This document shows, piece by piece, positions 43,001-54,306 of a DNA stretch of 64,000 nt. Every line of letters begins with the position of its first letter. Position 1 is the first letter of the stretch. The DNA is from Akebia trifoliata (Eukaryota > Streptophyta > Magnoliopsida > Ranunculales > Lardizabalaceae). The notes under the pieces were generated by a model, which was not told the DNA's origin, searched no databases, and saw only the letters and a list, made by a program, of their open reading frames with translations. The stretch covers positions 25,779,288 to 25,843,287 of the forward strand of contig CM030717.1 of the NCBI GenBank assembly GCA_017979445.1. The letters run 5' to 3'. Position numbers and translations under genes: made by a program.

Positions 43001-43996
43001 TACATTTGGAACAATGTCTTGATAAAGCTTGAGTACATTATGAATGGTGCGATAGTGCAATTGGATCGATTTCATGTAAAACGCGATAATCATATTCCAT
43101 CAGATGCAGAAGCGATCAAATGGATTTTTTTTTCAAGAAGCCTCAGATTTGTAAATGATGGGATAAGATTTTTATCTATGACTACAGTTGAGAGCAATGA
43201 TAAGTAGTTTAAGATTATTGCAAAGATAAAGTAAAAAAACTAAGCATACTTTCTCTCAATTTAATCATCGTATTGTCTAATTGATGTAGTAATTAGGGCT
43301 AGTGTCAGCATATGTTGACTTGTTTCTTCTAGAGACTTTGCACCTCTTCTAGTTCAAACTAAAATTGTGACAATTGATAATCAAGAAGATAAAACATTCG
43401 ATTTGAATGGATAAATTTTTTTGATGAATATGGTTTTGATGCCATCCCTTGAAATGTTCTCTAACGGGTTAACATCAAGGGGGCTTATATGTTATAGGTA
43501 AAAAAAATTGAATCAATGGCTTTTGTCAATGCCTATTCCACCACCTGCAATTTTCTAGGCCTTCAGTTAACTATATTAAGTCTTTTACAAATTTTGATCT
43601 TTTTCTCATAGCCTTTTATTTAGACTTTCATTCCGTACTAGACTTCGATCTAGGCTTTTTAGTGTTTCATTTCCCTTTGGGGATTTGTTTGGGCACCATG
43701 AGTTTTGTATCATACACTTCAAATTGACAAATTGTAATGGATAGATTGATTGGTTGTCATTTAATGGATCCCTTTTTGCACCAACTTTAATTTTGAAGGG
43801 AGAGATGTTGAACATTTTTTGTCTTACGCTTATCCTTGAGCTTCTCTCTGTTGGACAGCCATCAAGGGGACTTTATATTGTATAATACTTTTTAACTCAC
43901 CAAGGCTTATGTCTAAAATAAGACGCATTTGTTGTTCTTAAGAAGTATACAAGCAAAACAGTAAGGAGATTCTTAAAAAAATACACAAAATAGTCA

Positions 43997-44052
43997 GATC
44001 GCTCTAAGATTGATCAATTGTTTAGAACAATCGTTATGATCTAAGAGCGATC
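43997..44052. repeat. 56-bp foldback
   Basis: GATCGCTCTAAGATTGATCA is nearly complementary to the end TGATCTAAGAGCGATC, and the pairing continues inward (AATTGTTTAGAACAATC). A compact hairpin with one or two bulges; it could be a MITE core or a chance palindrome. Confidence 0.7.
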
Positions 44053-44169
44053 ACCTTGATCTAAGAATGATCAACAAAAACTATTTTATATTTTTAGGCC
44101 TATTTTTGTTGATCTTTTTGTAACTAATTCCCCCTATGAGCCTCTAAGTAGAGAGGATCATGAAGAGAA

Positions 44170-44185
44170 GGGGGGGGGGGGGGGG
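44170..44185 (+). repeat. G16 run
   Basis: Sixteen consecutive G in otherwise AT-rich DNA; capable of quadruplex formation and prone to length errors in sequencing. Confidence 0.9.
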
Positions 44186-44835
44186 TAAGGAAATACTAAG
44201 GAAAAAATTCTATGAAATTTGCAGCTCAAGTTCAAGATTATTGGAATTTCTCTTCTTTTCTTTTAATCCTTCTATTCTTGGCAAGCATTTATTTAATTTC
44301 TATTTTTTTAACTTTATTTTTAGCAAGTTAATAGAGTTAAATCCATTGAAATTAGATTAGAAGTTCTTCCTTGACATTTTGTAAGGAAGACTCAAGAACT
44401 ACCTTATCACTTATGAGGTTGGATCCTTGAACCATTATCCTTGTGATGGAAACAAGGGGTAAAAGAGTTCATCTATTGTCTCCCTATAAATGATCCTCAA
44501 ATTGATTGCCTCAAGTATCCCTAAAAATAACTCTAAAGGATCCAATGGATCCAAATGTGGGAGAACACTTATATGTGCATATCTTACTTAAAGTAGATCA
44601 TAAACCTAAAAGTTAAAAAGGCATCGGTCCTTAATTACCAAAGACCTGGAAAAAACAAAAAAAACTAGGTATAGGCCTTGGGTTACCCACAGCTTGAAGG
44701 ATTTTGCAAGGGCCTTCGGGTAATCCACATCCTTAAGAAAATTGGCCTCACGCACGGCTTTAAGAAAAAAGGCTTGCTCCTTGTGTGTCACCAATGACTA
44801 GTGCAAAAACTCATAATAAGCTTTTAAAGCCTTGG

Positions 44836-45324
44836 TGTGATGGCCATGTACTACGACACCAAAAGTCAGGTGTGATGGCCATGAAAATCTATGTAAGGCT
44901 CACATATAAAGTCATATTAACCTCGTGTCAGGACATATATGTTAGCTTAGAGCATTTCTATAGTAAAAGAGTATGATCGGCCTCTACTTTTAATATTTTT
45001 TTTCTGAAAACTTAGGAAAGACTTTGGTCCTAATCTCCGACCTACAATCATGTTAACTTTGAGCCCTCTCCCAAGCTACGTGATGTCCTGCATGTACTAG
45101 ATCACCAATTGCTTGTAACACACCTTATTTGCTTTTATAACGAGTCACTCTGTGTAATTGCATACTATGTCAAAAAAGTTGCCTTTGGGCTTCGCCTCGT
45201 GTTGCCCTATTTCTCTTGTATTGTTAGCTACGTTTCGTGTGTGTAAGATATTTTTCACACACTTGCTTGTGAGCTATCACCCAAAATGCCACACAACTCA
45301 TTTTGAAAGAACACGGCTGTGATA
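44836..45324 (+). repeat. probable 5' LTR of a chromovirus-like gypsy
   Basis: Candidate starts are the two copies of TGTGATGGCCATG (44836 and 44871). The end ACACGGCTGTGATA stands directly before the primer site, as in chromovirus LTRs ending ACACGGCCGTGACA. The length is about 0.45-0.49 kb. No partner LTR was found. Confidence 0.5.
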
Positions 45325-45326
45325 GT

Positions 45327-45340
45327 TGGTATCAAAGCTC
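45327..45340 (+). promoter_or_regulatory. primer-binding site, duplicated
   Basis: TGGTATCAAAGCTC matches the tRNA-Met complement TGGTATCAGAGC with one change. A second copy, TGGTATCGAAGCCC, begins 16 bases further on (45343). Confidence 0.75.
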
Positions 45341-45392
45341 AGTTGGTATCGAAGCCCAACTTTTCCCCAATTCCATTTAGTTCACATGAACA

Positions 45393-46800
45393 ATGGCAAA
45401 AGGAGAGAAAGGCACTGCGAACAAACTCATTCCAACTCCACCACTCCCATTTACCAACAAGGAATGTATAAAGCTACTCGAAGCTTAGATGGCCCAACTA
45501 TCAGGTCTCGTTGATGGTATTACTCAACTAGGTAATCATCAGAACACGTTTGATAATGAATCCGTGACCCTTAACGCTAGATTGATTGACCTCAAAGAAA
45601 ATGTCCAAAGATTTCTAGCACAACAACAATAATTGATCACAGAGTTCACTACCAAGGTAGGTCTCTTTGTAAGAGTTGTTGGTAATGATCGGCCTATCGG
45701 TGGTGAAGCTTCTCCTTCGTACATGCGAGTCCCTGAGCCACACGCCTTTAATGGTGCTTGTAATGCGAAAGATCTAAAAAATTTCTCATTCGATATGGAG
45801 CAGTACTTCAATGCTACTTGCACGAATTTAGAAGAGGTAAGGTTACCACGACCTCCATGTATCTAACAAGTGATGCCAAACTATGGTGGCATACCAAGTA
45901 TTCTGAGATGGAAAGGGCCAATGATCCATCGATACATGAGATGACTCTAAAACGAGAGTTAAAGAATCAATTTCTACCAGAGAATATGAAGTTCATTGTC
46001 AGTAGAAAATTGAGGCAACTCCGCCTGATAGGTACCGTGCACAATTACGTCAAGTAATTTTCCGCCTTAATGCTTAATATTTGTAACATGTCCGAAAAGG
46101 ACACTATTTTCATTCTTAAAAGGGCTTAAGCCTTAGATTCAAACTAAACTCCAAAGGCCACATGTGTAAGATCTTACATTTGCTATATTGTTGTGATCAA
46201 GCGATTGACTAATTATATTCCCATGAATGGGGGGAAAAAGGTACACCCTCAATCAAAGGGGTACTCCTAGCAACATGAGCACAACCCAAGAGTCCTCCAA
46301 AGTTAAGAATAAAAGACCTAGACCCAATTTTAGTAGAGGATCCTAGTAGGATTCCTACCCTTTGAAGAATGCAGGTGCCTCATCTAATAATCATCATAAG
46401 TTTAAATACATTGTGTGGTGGTCCTAATAAGACAGTCAGTTGCTCACAGCGAGCCAAGCTGAATGCACTATTAACCTACTAGAGTGACCCTAATCACGAG
46501 ATTACAAGTGGACGAGATGATGACGAATCTCCTCACAAGGGAGTTTTGCATTTGTTAAATGCACTCAAATAGACCTTTGAGACTCATAGCCATCAACGAA
46601 AATGTTTTATATCTGCGGACATCGAAATTGGTGGTAAGAACATTCAGGCAGTGGTTGATACATGAGTTACACACAGCTTCATTTCCCCTATAGAGGTGAA
46701 GCGCCTCAATATTTAGCTCGAGAAAGATTCTAATTAGATGAAAGTTGTAAATTCCCAAGCCATTCCTATCCAAAAAGTAGGCCAAGGCTGTGTCCATCAA
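45393..46800 (+). pseudogene. gypsy (chromovirus-like) gag and protease
   Basis: The ATG at 45393 opens MAKGEKGTANKLIPTPPLPF. After stops near 45488 and 45630 the gag core is clear: RVPEPHAFNGACNAKDLKNF and DMEQYFNAT, then, after a frameshift near 45840, TTSMYLTSDAKLWWHTKYSE, LKNQFLPENMKF and VHNYVK. Around 46600-46760 the aspartic protease reads EIGGKNIQAVVDT, then a TGA in the Gly position of the DTG(A) active site, then THSFISPIEVKRLNI. RT and integrase are missing, because LTR DNA of another family starts at 46810. Confidence 0.85.
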
Positions 46801-46809
46801 GATGGGCAC

Positions 46810-48370
46810 TAAAATCACTTCGACCCGACCGTCAACTAAATAGCGAATAAGGATCCGATTCGTAAATAAAAAATTCTTAAATATTAGGGAGTCGCTACCT
46901 AATTTAGGTTTAAGAACCATAGATAACTTCAAAATGCATCGGGTTGGTCCACGAGTAAGATAAATGGGTAAATGGTCAAATTACGTGTTGCGGAAGGTGT
47001 TAGGCACTGAACCCGCCTGATCAATATGATCAGTTTCTACTACAATCCAAACTATCCTACGATCAACAAGTAAAGACTAAGATCAAACTAGAGTCCCTTC
47101 ATCATCAATTTATATCAAAAGTGCTAGACGAATCTCACGGTTAAAATTTTCCCAAATATTACCTGATTTTAGAAAAATCACTAAATCAATAAAAAATTCA
47201 AGTTTACATGAATCTTCAAATTAATATAAATTATGATTTTCCAAACTTAACTCTATCATGTGAATTCCTCGAATTTCGCATAATGAAATCCCACAATTGA
47301 TAAGGCTTATATGGCACCAAAATTAATGGATCAATTTGGTCACATCTTGAAAAGTATGAAATCGATTTTTAATATCATGTACACAAAAATCAGTGAGTCA
47401 ACCAATACATTTTAATCAAAGAAATTTGATTTTTCGAATCACTACATGCATCGAATTAGTGAGTTAGCCCACATATTTTAATCAAAGAAATTTGATTTTT
47501 CGAATTACCACATGGACCAAAATCAGTGAGTTTGCCTACATATTTTAATTAAAAAAATTTGATTTTTCGAATCACCACGTGCACTAAAATCAATAAGTTG
47601 ACTCACATGCCCATTTCATAGAAAATTTTGATTTTAGACTTCCAATACACACAAAATCAATGTGTAGACTCATACATTTTAATCAAAGAAATTTAATTTT
47701 TTGAATCGTCACGTGCACCAAATCAGTGAGTTAGCCCATATATTTTAATCAAAAAAATTTGATTTTCGAATCACCATGTGCACCAAAATCAGTGAGTTGA
47801 CTCACATGCCCATTTCATAGAAAATTTCGATTTTAGACTTTCAATGCACACAAAATCAGTGAATCGACTCATATGCCCATTTCATAGAAAATTTTGATTT
47901 TAGACTTCTAATGTACACAAGATCAATGAGTCGACTCAACAATAAGTGAATTGATTCGGTTATATCTTGAAAAATATGAAATCGACTTTTAATGCCACGT
48001 GCACAAAAATTTATGAGTCAACTCAACAATTTTGATCACAGAAATTTGATTTTTTTTTTAATTACCATGTGTACCAAAATCAATGAGTTAGCCCACACAT
48101 TTTGTAAAATCAACGAGTTAATCCATTAACATCACAGAATCAACGAGTTTATCCGATTAAAAAATCAATGAGTTGGCTATCTAATTTTATAAATAAAAAT
48201 TATAATTTGATCGGTCTATCAACATTAAAAATCAATGAATCGATCCACTAATTTCGGAAACTCAAAGATTGCTATTAGTACCACGTATACCAAATAACCG
48301 ATGAACCAATTCAGATGCATAAAAAATTACAGGAACAAGAATAAAAAATAAAAAAACTTACCTTCATCGA
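46810..48370 (-). repeat. gypsy LTR family B, 3' part, inverted
   Basis: This is the reverse complement of the end of the plus LTR at 50230-51997. TAAAATCACTTCGACCC (from 46810) matches the LTR end, followed by GGGAGTCGCTACCTAA, GGAAGGTGTTAGGCACTGAA and the diverged repeat region. On the minus strand GAAGGTAAG near 48358 equals the donor-like site after the promoter. The U3 part is missing; the piece is joined head-to-head to the plus LTR. Confidence 0.75.
47390..48125. repeat. 66-67-bp tandem repeats in inverted LTR B
   Basis: About eleven units with the consensus words ATCAGTGAGTYRRCYCACAT, TTTTAATCAAAGAAATTTGA and CGAATYACCACGTGCACC. Two unit types alternate (one with CCCATTTCATAGAAAATTTT). 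The same units recur at 62930-63320. Confidence 0.9.
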
Positions 48371-48395
48371 ATAATTTCGGAGATCCAAAATTTAT

Positions 48396-48680
48396 GAAAG
48401 TACCTCCATTGCACTTAGAATGTGATTTTGAATTAACGGGACCCAAATCGATGAAAACAGAGAAATTTATAAAAATTTGTAAAAAATCATGAAAATGACG
48501 AAAATACCCCCTCCTATACCTCGAACCTTCGAAAAATCTCGAAAGTACCTCCATTGCACTCAGAATATGATTTCGAGTCTAACAAGACCCAAATTTATGA
48601 AAACAGAGAAGATCAAGAAAAATCTATAAAAATCGCTAAAAGACCAAAATACTCCTCAATATCCAACTCTACAATTTAGA
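48396..48680. repeat. 145-bp tandem duplication in LTR U3
   Basis: GAAAGTACCTCCATTGCACT occurs at 48396 and 48541, each followed by an AGAATRTGATTTYGA word, ACCCAAAT and ATGAAAACAGAGAA. Confidence 0.85.
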
Positions 48681-48719
48681 GATCTTGATCCCTAGGACGA
48701 TGTAATAAAAATCGAAATC

Positions 48720-49160
48720 CAATCTAAACTAAAAATAAAATTCAAATTAGAAATTAAACAATTCAAATTAAAATCAAACAATTAAAATTAAAATCATACA
48801 ATTAAAATTAAAATCGAACAATTAAATCCAATAAAAAAATTTTAAATTAAAAAAAATAATAATAAACAAAAATCAATCAACCAAAATAAAAATTTTAAGT
48901 AATCAACCATAAAAATTAAACTCAAATTCTATCAATAAATTTAAAATTGAACCCAATCTAAAATCAAATTAAAACTCAAAACTTAACCAATCAAAACAAA
49001 ATCAAACTGACCAACAACCAATAATAAAATCAAAATTCAAATTAAATTTTAATCGAAATTCAAAATTTAAAATCAAATACAAATTCAAATGTAATTTAAA
49101 ACATCAAATTGAAATTCAAATCAAAATGTCGATTCAAATAAAAAAATTTCGAAATCAACC
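48720..49160. other. low-complexity AAATCAAATTAAAA-rich stretch
   Basis: Almost free of G, with irregular repeats of AAATTAAAAT and AATTCAAATT. No gene. Confidence 0.85.
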
Positions 49161-50945
49161 AATCGGAAGGAAAATTAAATCGACTAATCACGACTCATTG
49201 GCGGAGAGTTACTGTAGTACGAGTAGCGTAGGATCCCCTCTCTCATTCTTTTAAAAAATAAAAGAAAAAAAATTCAAAAATAAAAAAGAAGAAGAAAACA
49301 CGTTTCTTCTTCTTCCCCACGTGTTTCACTTCTTCTTCTCCAACTTCTCTCTTCACCTACACAACACCCACTTTCTTCCCCACTCCTTCTCCCCACTCTC
49401 TCCCTCTCTCCCTCTCTCACATTTTGATGAGGAACATTATTATAAAAGAGAAGGAAAGCAACGAATTAGAGAAGAGATTTTTTTTGCTTAGCTGCCATTG
49501 AAAAAAAAAACCTGCAACTTTTTTTTCTCCATCTAAAAATCTGTTGTGGTCTCCCTCATCTCCACGTTTTCTTCTCTAACATTTCTTCCTCTTTCTACCT
49601 TGCACCTCTACCCTTCCCTATCTTCTTCCTCTCCATAAATTAGAAAAAAAAATATTTTTTGGGCTGCCTCCATTAAAAAACAGCACCCTTTCATGTCCAT
49701 AAAAAAAAAAGCACCTCTTCTTCTCCATTTAAAAAAAAAAAAAAATTTGCTATAGCCTATCTCCACTTCATCTCCTTCACTACAGTGCTGCCTTGGCCGC
49801 ACTCCCTCTCCTCTTGAACGCCCCAGACACAACAATTCAACCACCCTCTCCTCATTATTTTTTCGCCATTAAAACCAACCACATGCTGTTTTTTTTTTAT
49901 GCCATTTAAACTAGCACATAGACCCACCATTTTAGCCCTTCATTAACCTCCCATTATCTCCCTTATTCTTTGTTTTACCATAGCCCAACTTTTTCTCCCG
50001 TAGAAACGTCACAGTAAGGCCTCCAACCATCTCTTTATCTCCTTTAGGGATGCCACAACAATACAATCTCTAACCCTCTCTTTGTCACGTCCCATTGCCT
50101 CACACCTCATCAACTCGTTCCAACAACAAGGTCTATTGCAGCCTCTCCGCTACCTTTATTTTTCACAGCGAATAGTCACGAGTTTTGGAGATCGTACCTG
50201 AAGGAATCGACCCTTGTCATCCCCTCTTAGGTGAGTTTATTTATTTTTAGTTCTTATTTTTATTTTTACTTTTTTTAAAATTTTTGCATTAGTTGGATTA
50301 GTAGAATATTTCTTATGTATGTTTTCTGTTTTTCTCATTTATTTGTCTATTTTTATATAATTCTCTTTGCATATTGACAAGGTTGGTAGAATATTATTTT
50401 TTTATTTTATTTTTATTTTATTTTATTTTTTTCGTTTTGCATGTTTGTTTTTCTTAGATGTTTTTTTTTTCATTTTATTTGCGTATTGATAGGATTAGAA
50501 TACTTTCTTAGGTAGTTTCCTATATTTTTTTTTATTAATAGGTTAGGAGAAAAAATATTTATGCTTCTATTTTAATTTTTTTTATTATTATTCTCGACTT
50601 CATTTTTATTTTTATTTTTTATTTTTTATTTCTTTTTTTTTATTTTTTTTTTTATATTTGAATCACTTCACCGATTTTTGGAATATATGTGGCATTAATG
50701 GTAACTTTTAAGTTTTCGAAATATTAATGGATTGATTCGACCGTTTTTAGATTGATTGAATTAACTCGCATATATCAAGTTGATGGATCGGCTCTTTGGG
50801 TGTTTATATTATCAAATATATTCATTGATTTTTTTCAATTTGCTAATATCAAATTGGGTTAACTCACTAATATTGGAATTGATCCACTCATGAATTTTTG
50901 AATGCATGACAAATTAATAAATCAATTTTCTCAAGGAAAATCAAT

Positions 50946-51487
50946 GAGTCAACTCGCTGATTTTAGGGACATTGAAAATTTGAATTGAATTTTTCAAAAA
51001 TTAGGCACATGGATTAAATCACCGATTTCATACACGTGGCGATTCCGAAAAAATTATGATTCTTATGATTAACAAATTGCGAGTCGACTCGCTGATTTTG
51101 GGGACATTGAAAATTTGAATTGAATTTTTAAAAAATTAGGCATGTGGATTAAATCACCGATTTAATACACGTGGTGATTCCGAAATTTTTTTGATTCTTA
51201 TGATTAACAAATTGCGAGTCGACTCGCTGATTTTGGGGACATTGAGAATTTGAATCGAATTTTTAAAAATTATGCACGTGGGTTAAATCACCGATTTAAT
51301 ACACGCGGCGATTCCAAAAAAAAATTATGATTCTTTTAGTTAACAAATTGCGAGTCGACTCGCTGATTTTTGGGACATTGAAAATTTGAATCGATTTTAT
51401 TTTAAAATTAGGCACGTGGTTAACTCTTCGATTTAATACACGTGGCAACTCAAAATTTGTGAGTTAACCCATTGAATTTAATGCACG
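50946..51487 (+). repeat. 135-bp tandem repeats with a 14-bp palindrome
   Basis: Units begin GAGTC at 50946, 51081, 51216 and 51352 (spacing 135, 135, 136). Three hold the perfect palindrome GCGAGTCGACTCGC. Each has GACATTGAAAATTTGAAT, TTAGGCACGTGG-like and AATACACGTGGCGATTCC-like words. The units correspond to two of the 66-67-bp units of the inverted copy. Confidence 0.9.
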
Positions 51488-51998
51488 TAATGGTTCAAAA
51501 ATCGAATCTCTTTGATAAAATATCGTCAATGAGCCAATTCACTAATCTTATATACGCGGCATTGAAAATCGATTTCGTACTGTTCAAAATATGATCGAAT
51601 TGATACATTAATTTTTGGTGTCATGTATGCCTCATTAAATCATGTAATTATTTTAACCGTAGGATTTATTTAGTAAATCCGATGCAATATGATGATGATT
51701 GGACCCTGGTTTGACTTTTAGTCTTTGAATGTTGACCGTAGGATATTTTTGGGTCGCAGTAGAGACTAATCATTTTTATCAGGCGGGTTCGGTGCCTAAC
51801 ACCTTCCGAAATTTGTAACCTAACCCCTTACCCATCTTTCTGATCCACGGATCGACCCATATCTATTTGGAGTTAATTTTGGTTCCTAGACCTAAACTAG
51901 GTGGCGACTCCCCCTTTCTTAAAAAATCCCTGAGATATGTAGAACGAACCCTTAATCAGCTATTCAGCGGACGGTCGCGGGGGTCGAGTCGATTTCAG

Positions 51999-52016
51999 TA
52001 GCGACTCCACTGGGGA
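51999..52016 (+). promoter_or_regulatory. primer-binding site of the Ogre-like element
   Basis: TAGCGACTCCACTGGGGA follows the LTR end after one base. The form TGGCGACTCCACTGGGGA is the usual plant Tat/Ogre primer site; the matching tRNA is not assigned here. Confidence 0.7.
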
Positions 52017-52978
52017 CTTTAGGGTCAAACTTGACCCGATCCAAGACTATCCTTAGGTTGACTTTTTTCCTCGAGTCAACCCAGTTGACTCAATGAGACT
52101 CTTATATAAGGCTAGATTTAGTCTTTTCTTTCATTGGCATGTGATTAGATGTATTCAATTATTTATCTCTGTTTGATTTGATGATTGGATGTATATAATT
52201 TGAATGGTTGGATATTTGCGAAAAATGCCCCGGCGCACTTTGTCCCTTTGCATACACTCACGAGCATGCATACACATATTTGCATCATGTCATGTCCTTA
52301 TAAACCCAGTAACCGAATCTAAGCTAATCTGGTCCTTCGGGACATGGGGGACGCCCATGAATGCTACAACTTCAGTACAGTACCTTCGGATATATCAAAC
52401 TGGAACACCACGTACTGCTTGACTAGGTAAAACTGGAATAGTATATCGGTGTTTCGGTCTGAAATGACTTAAGCTTCGTCCTAATCTAGCCTCAATCATA
52501 TAGAAAGCCCAGAACTTAGGCGCAGTCTTACTAGGCCACAACGCGAATCGACCATAAGTGCTCCCGGGTTGCTTTTCTCCAAACTAACCCAAAAGGTAAG
52601 TGGGTGGACTGATCCACACCGCTCAAATGAAACCCGCAATATTGGTCCAACCCAATAAATGTAATCGAAAAAGTTATGTTGGCCCATCATTTTTCAACCC
52701 ATTAGCCCAATTGGTACGTTGATATTTTGGATCAATATACGAGCCGATCGAGTTAATTGGTTCAATTAAATGTCAATGAGGTGATGTATTGTTTTTTGAA
52801 TCCATTGGATAGAATCGGTTCGAATGTGATAACTGAACTTTTTTTATGACTAATTCTATTCAATGGATCGGACCTTTATTTAAATTAAAATGGTTGGATC
52901 ACATTAAAAATCGTACAAAAAAAATGGACATGGCTTGTTTTTAAATATGTTAGTAATGAGAGTTAGTTTCTTGGTTAG
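52017..52978 (+). other. leader of the Ogre-like element
   Basis: No ORF of note. The stretch 52250-52975 is present again, inverted, at 61738-62430, which marks it as element leader and not host DNA. Confidence 0.8.
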
Positions 52979-54091
52979 ATGGCTCATGGTTATGTACAAT
53001 TGTTGATGGAAAGAGCTTTAGATGCGTTCACCACCGTCGAAAAGTATAACTTTGGTGCATATGGACTTCAAAGCGTATTCTTTCTCAAGTCAGTAACTGT
53101 TAATTGGAACCTCTTATGTGCCGCGGTCAATTTCTGGGACCCGAATTACACCACGTATTCCATTTTGGTTCAGTCACACTTTATCCAACTCATGAAAATT
53201 ATTATAATATTATGGGGATAAGCACATTGGGTCCGATGATTTCTCTTCCATCGATCTCCAAATTCACAAAAGAACTCTCGAAAGGGTTAGGAGTTAAGCC
53301 AAAAAAATAATAAGATTCACAGACCACGGTTTACTGAACATACGGAGACTCCTAAAAGTACACCAAACTCCTGAACAAGAAAATCCTAGGGATTTCACTC
53401 CAGAACCTCACGGAAGGTCATGGATTTTACTTTATGTCTAGGGGTATTATCAACATATTTTCTGGTTTCATTTAGGATGAGTAATTAGTTATTGGGCTTC
53501 TTCGTTGATATTGTCGGACAACTAAAAAATAAGGTTAACCCAGTCCCCACAATACTTGTCGAGACTTTTTAGGGATTATCAAATGAGAATGCACCAGGAG
53601 GGGTAGGATTTCGAGGAAGTCCACATTTGCTTTATCTGTGGTTATGTATCTGACTTCGCATCGTAGAGTTCCCGCAAATTAAGGAAAGTAAATGGGAAAA
53701 ATTCACAAGAAAGGAAATATTGGTGGACTTTGCATCCATAGAAGACTAGAAGGACTAACTCTCAAATTTGACTACACAAGATGTAAATTGGGATAGATTG
53801 AGATCAAGAATGGATGAAGGCACCGTGCTTGCTTCAAAAGGGTTTGATCATGTAATGCTCACTAATCTGTTGAATACATCTTTTTATTGCCCAAGGATGA
53901 TACCAAGACAAATAGGATTCCCTTCATGGATCCCAATGCTTCCGAGGAATCGACATCCTATTAAAGAGCTGACTGTGCACTTGGCAGAACACATAGCTAC
54001 CGCTTGGGACCATCGGTTACTTATTAAATTAAAATATCAACAAGCATTCAAGAAGCAGAAGAGAGAAGTAGAAGAGCATGTAGGGTCCTAG
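52979..54091 (+). pseudogene. Ogre-type ORF1 (DUF7745-like), broken
   Basis: Ogre elements carry an extra ORF of unknown function before gag-pol. The readings LLCAAVNFWDPNY (53130), then in another frame VFHFGSVTLYPTHENYYNIM (53140), PTILVETF, GSPHLLYLWL (53615), VEFPQIKESKWEKFTRKEIL (53665) and HVMLTNLLNTSFYCPRMIPR (53850) resemble the plant DUF7745 domain, as recognised by eye. Frameshifts near 53140, and stops near 53222, 53571, 53650 and 53750, break it. The last part (53768-54091) is open and ends in a Lys/Glu-rich tail. Confidence 0.55.
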
Positions 54092-54306
54092 ATCGAGTCA
54101 TCTTTGCTTTAAGAGGAGAGCCTCCTCATTTCTTTTGTGTTCGCATTTGTTTCATTGGTACGATTTTTAATGAGAAGTCTCTTTTTTATAAGGCCCTAAT
54201 TAACAATAAATCACCTCATCAAACATAAGTTCGACCAGTACAACTCATCAATTATAATAATAAAAGCAAATGCTATCAAAAGGGACCAATTCTTAATTCA
54301 CATTTT

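Larger units (their letters stand above)
43001..44835. other. unassigned, mainly non-coding
   Basis: Only short ORFs occur (42986-43207 +, 43606-43815 -, 44160-44360 +), with no family resemblance. A 56-bp foldback (43997-44052) and a 16-base G run (44170-44185) are the only structures seen. It may be older repeat sequence. Confidence 0.5.
48400..51997 (+). repeat. 5' LTR (family B) of the Ogre-like gypsy element
   Basis: About 3.6 kb, without its TGTAGACACC start because it is fused to the inverted copy. U3 has an A-rich stretch (48720-49150). A pyrimidine-rich tract precedes a TATA box (TATAAAA, 49441-49447). A donor-like TTAGGTGAG is at about 50226-50234. Then follow 135-bp repeats and the late motifs CGGTGCCTAACACCTTCC and AGGTGGCGACTCCCC, ending GATTTCA at 51997. 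Very large LTRs are typical of the Ogre/Tat lineage. Confidence 0.8.

Noticed and set aside
49300..49420. Pyrimidine-rich tract as a gene promoter
   Set aside because: It stands before the TATA box of a gypsy LTR and fits the LTR U3, so no separate host promoter is claimed.
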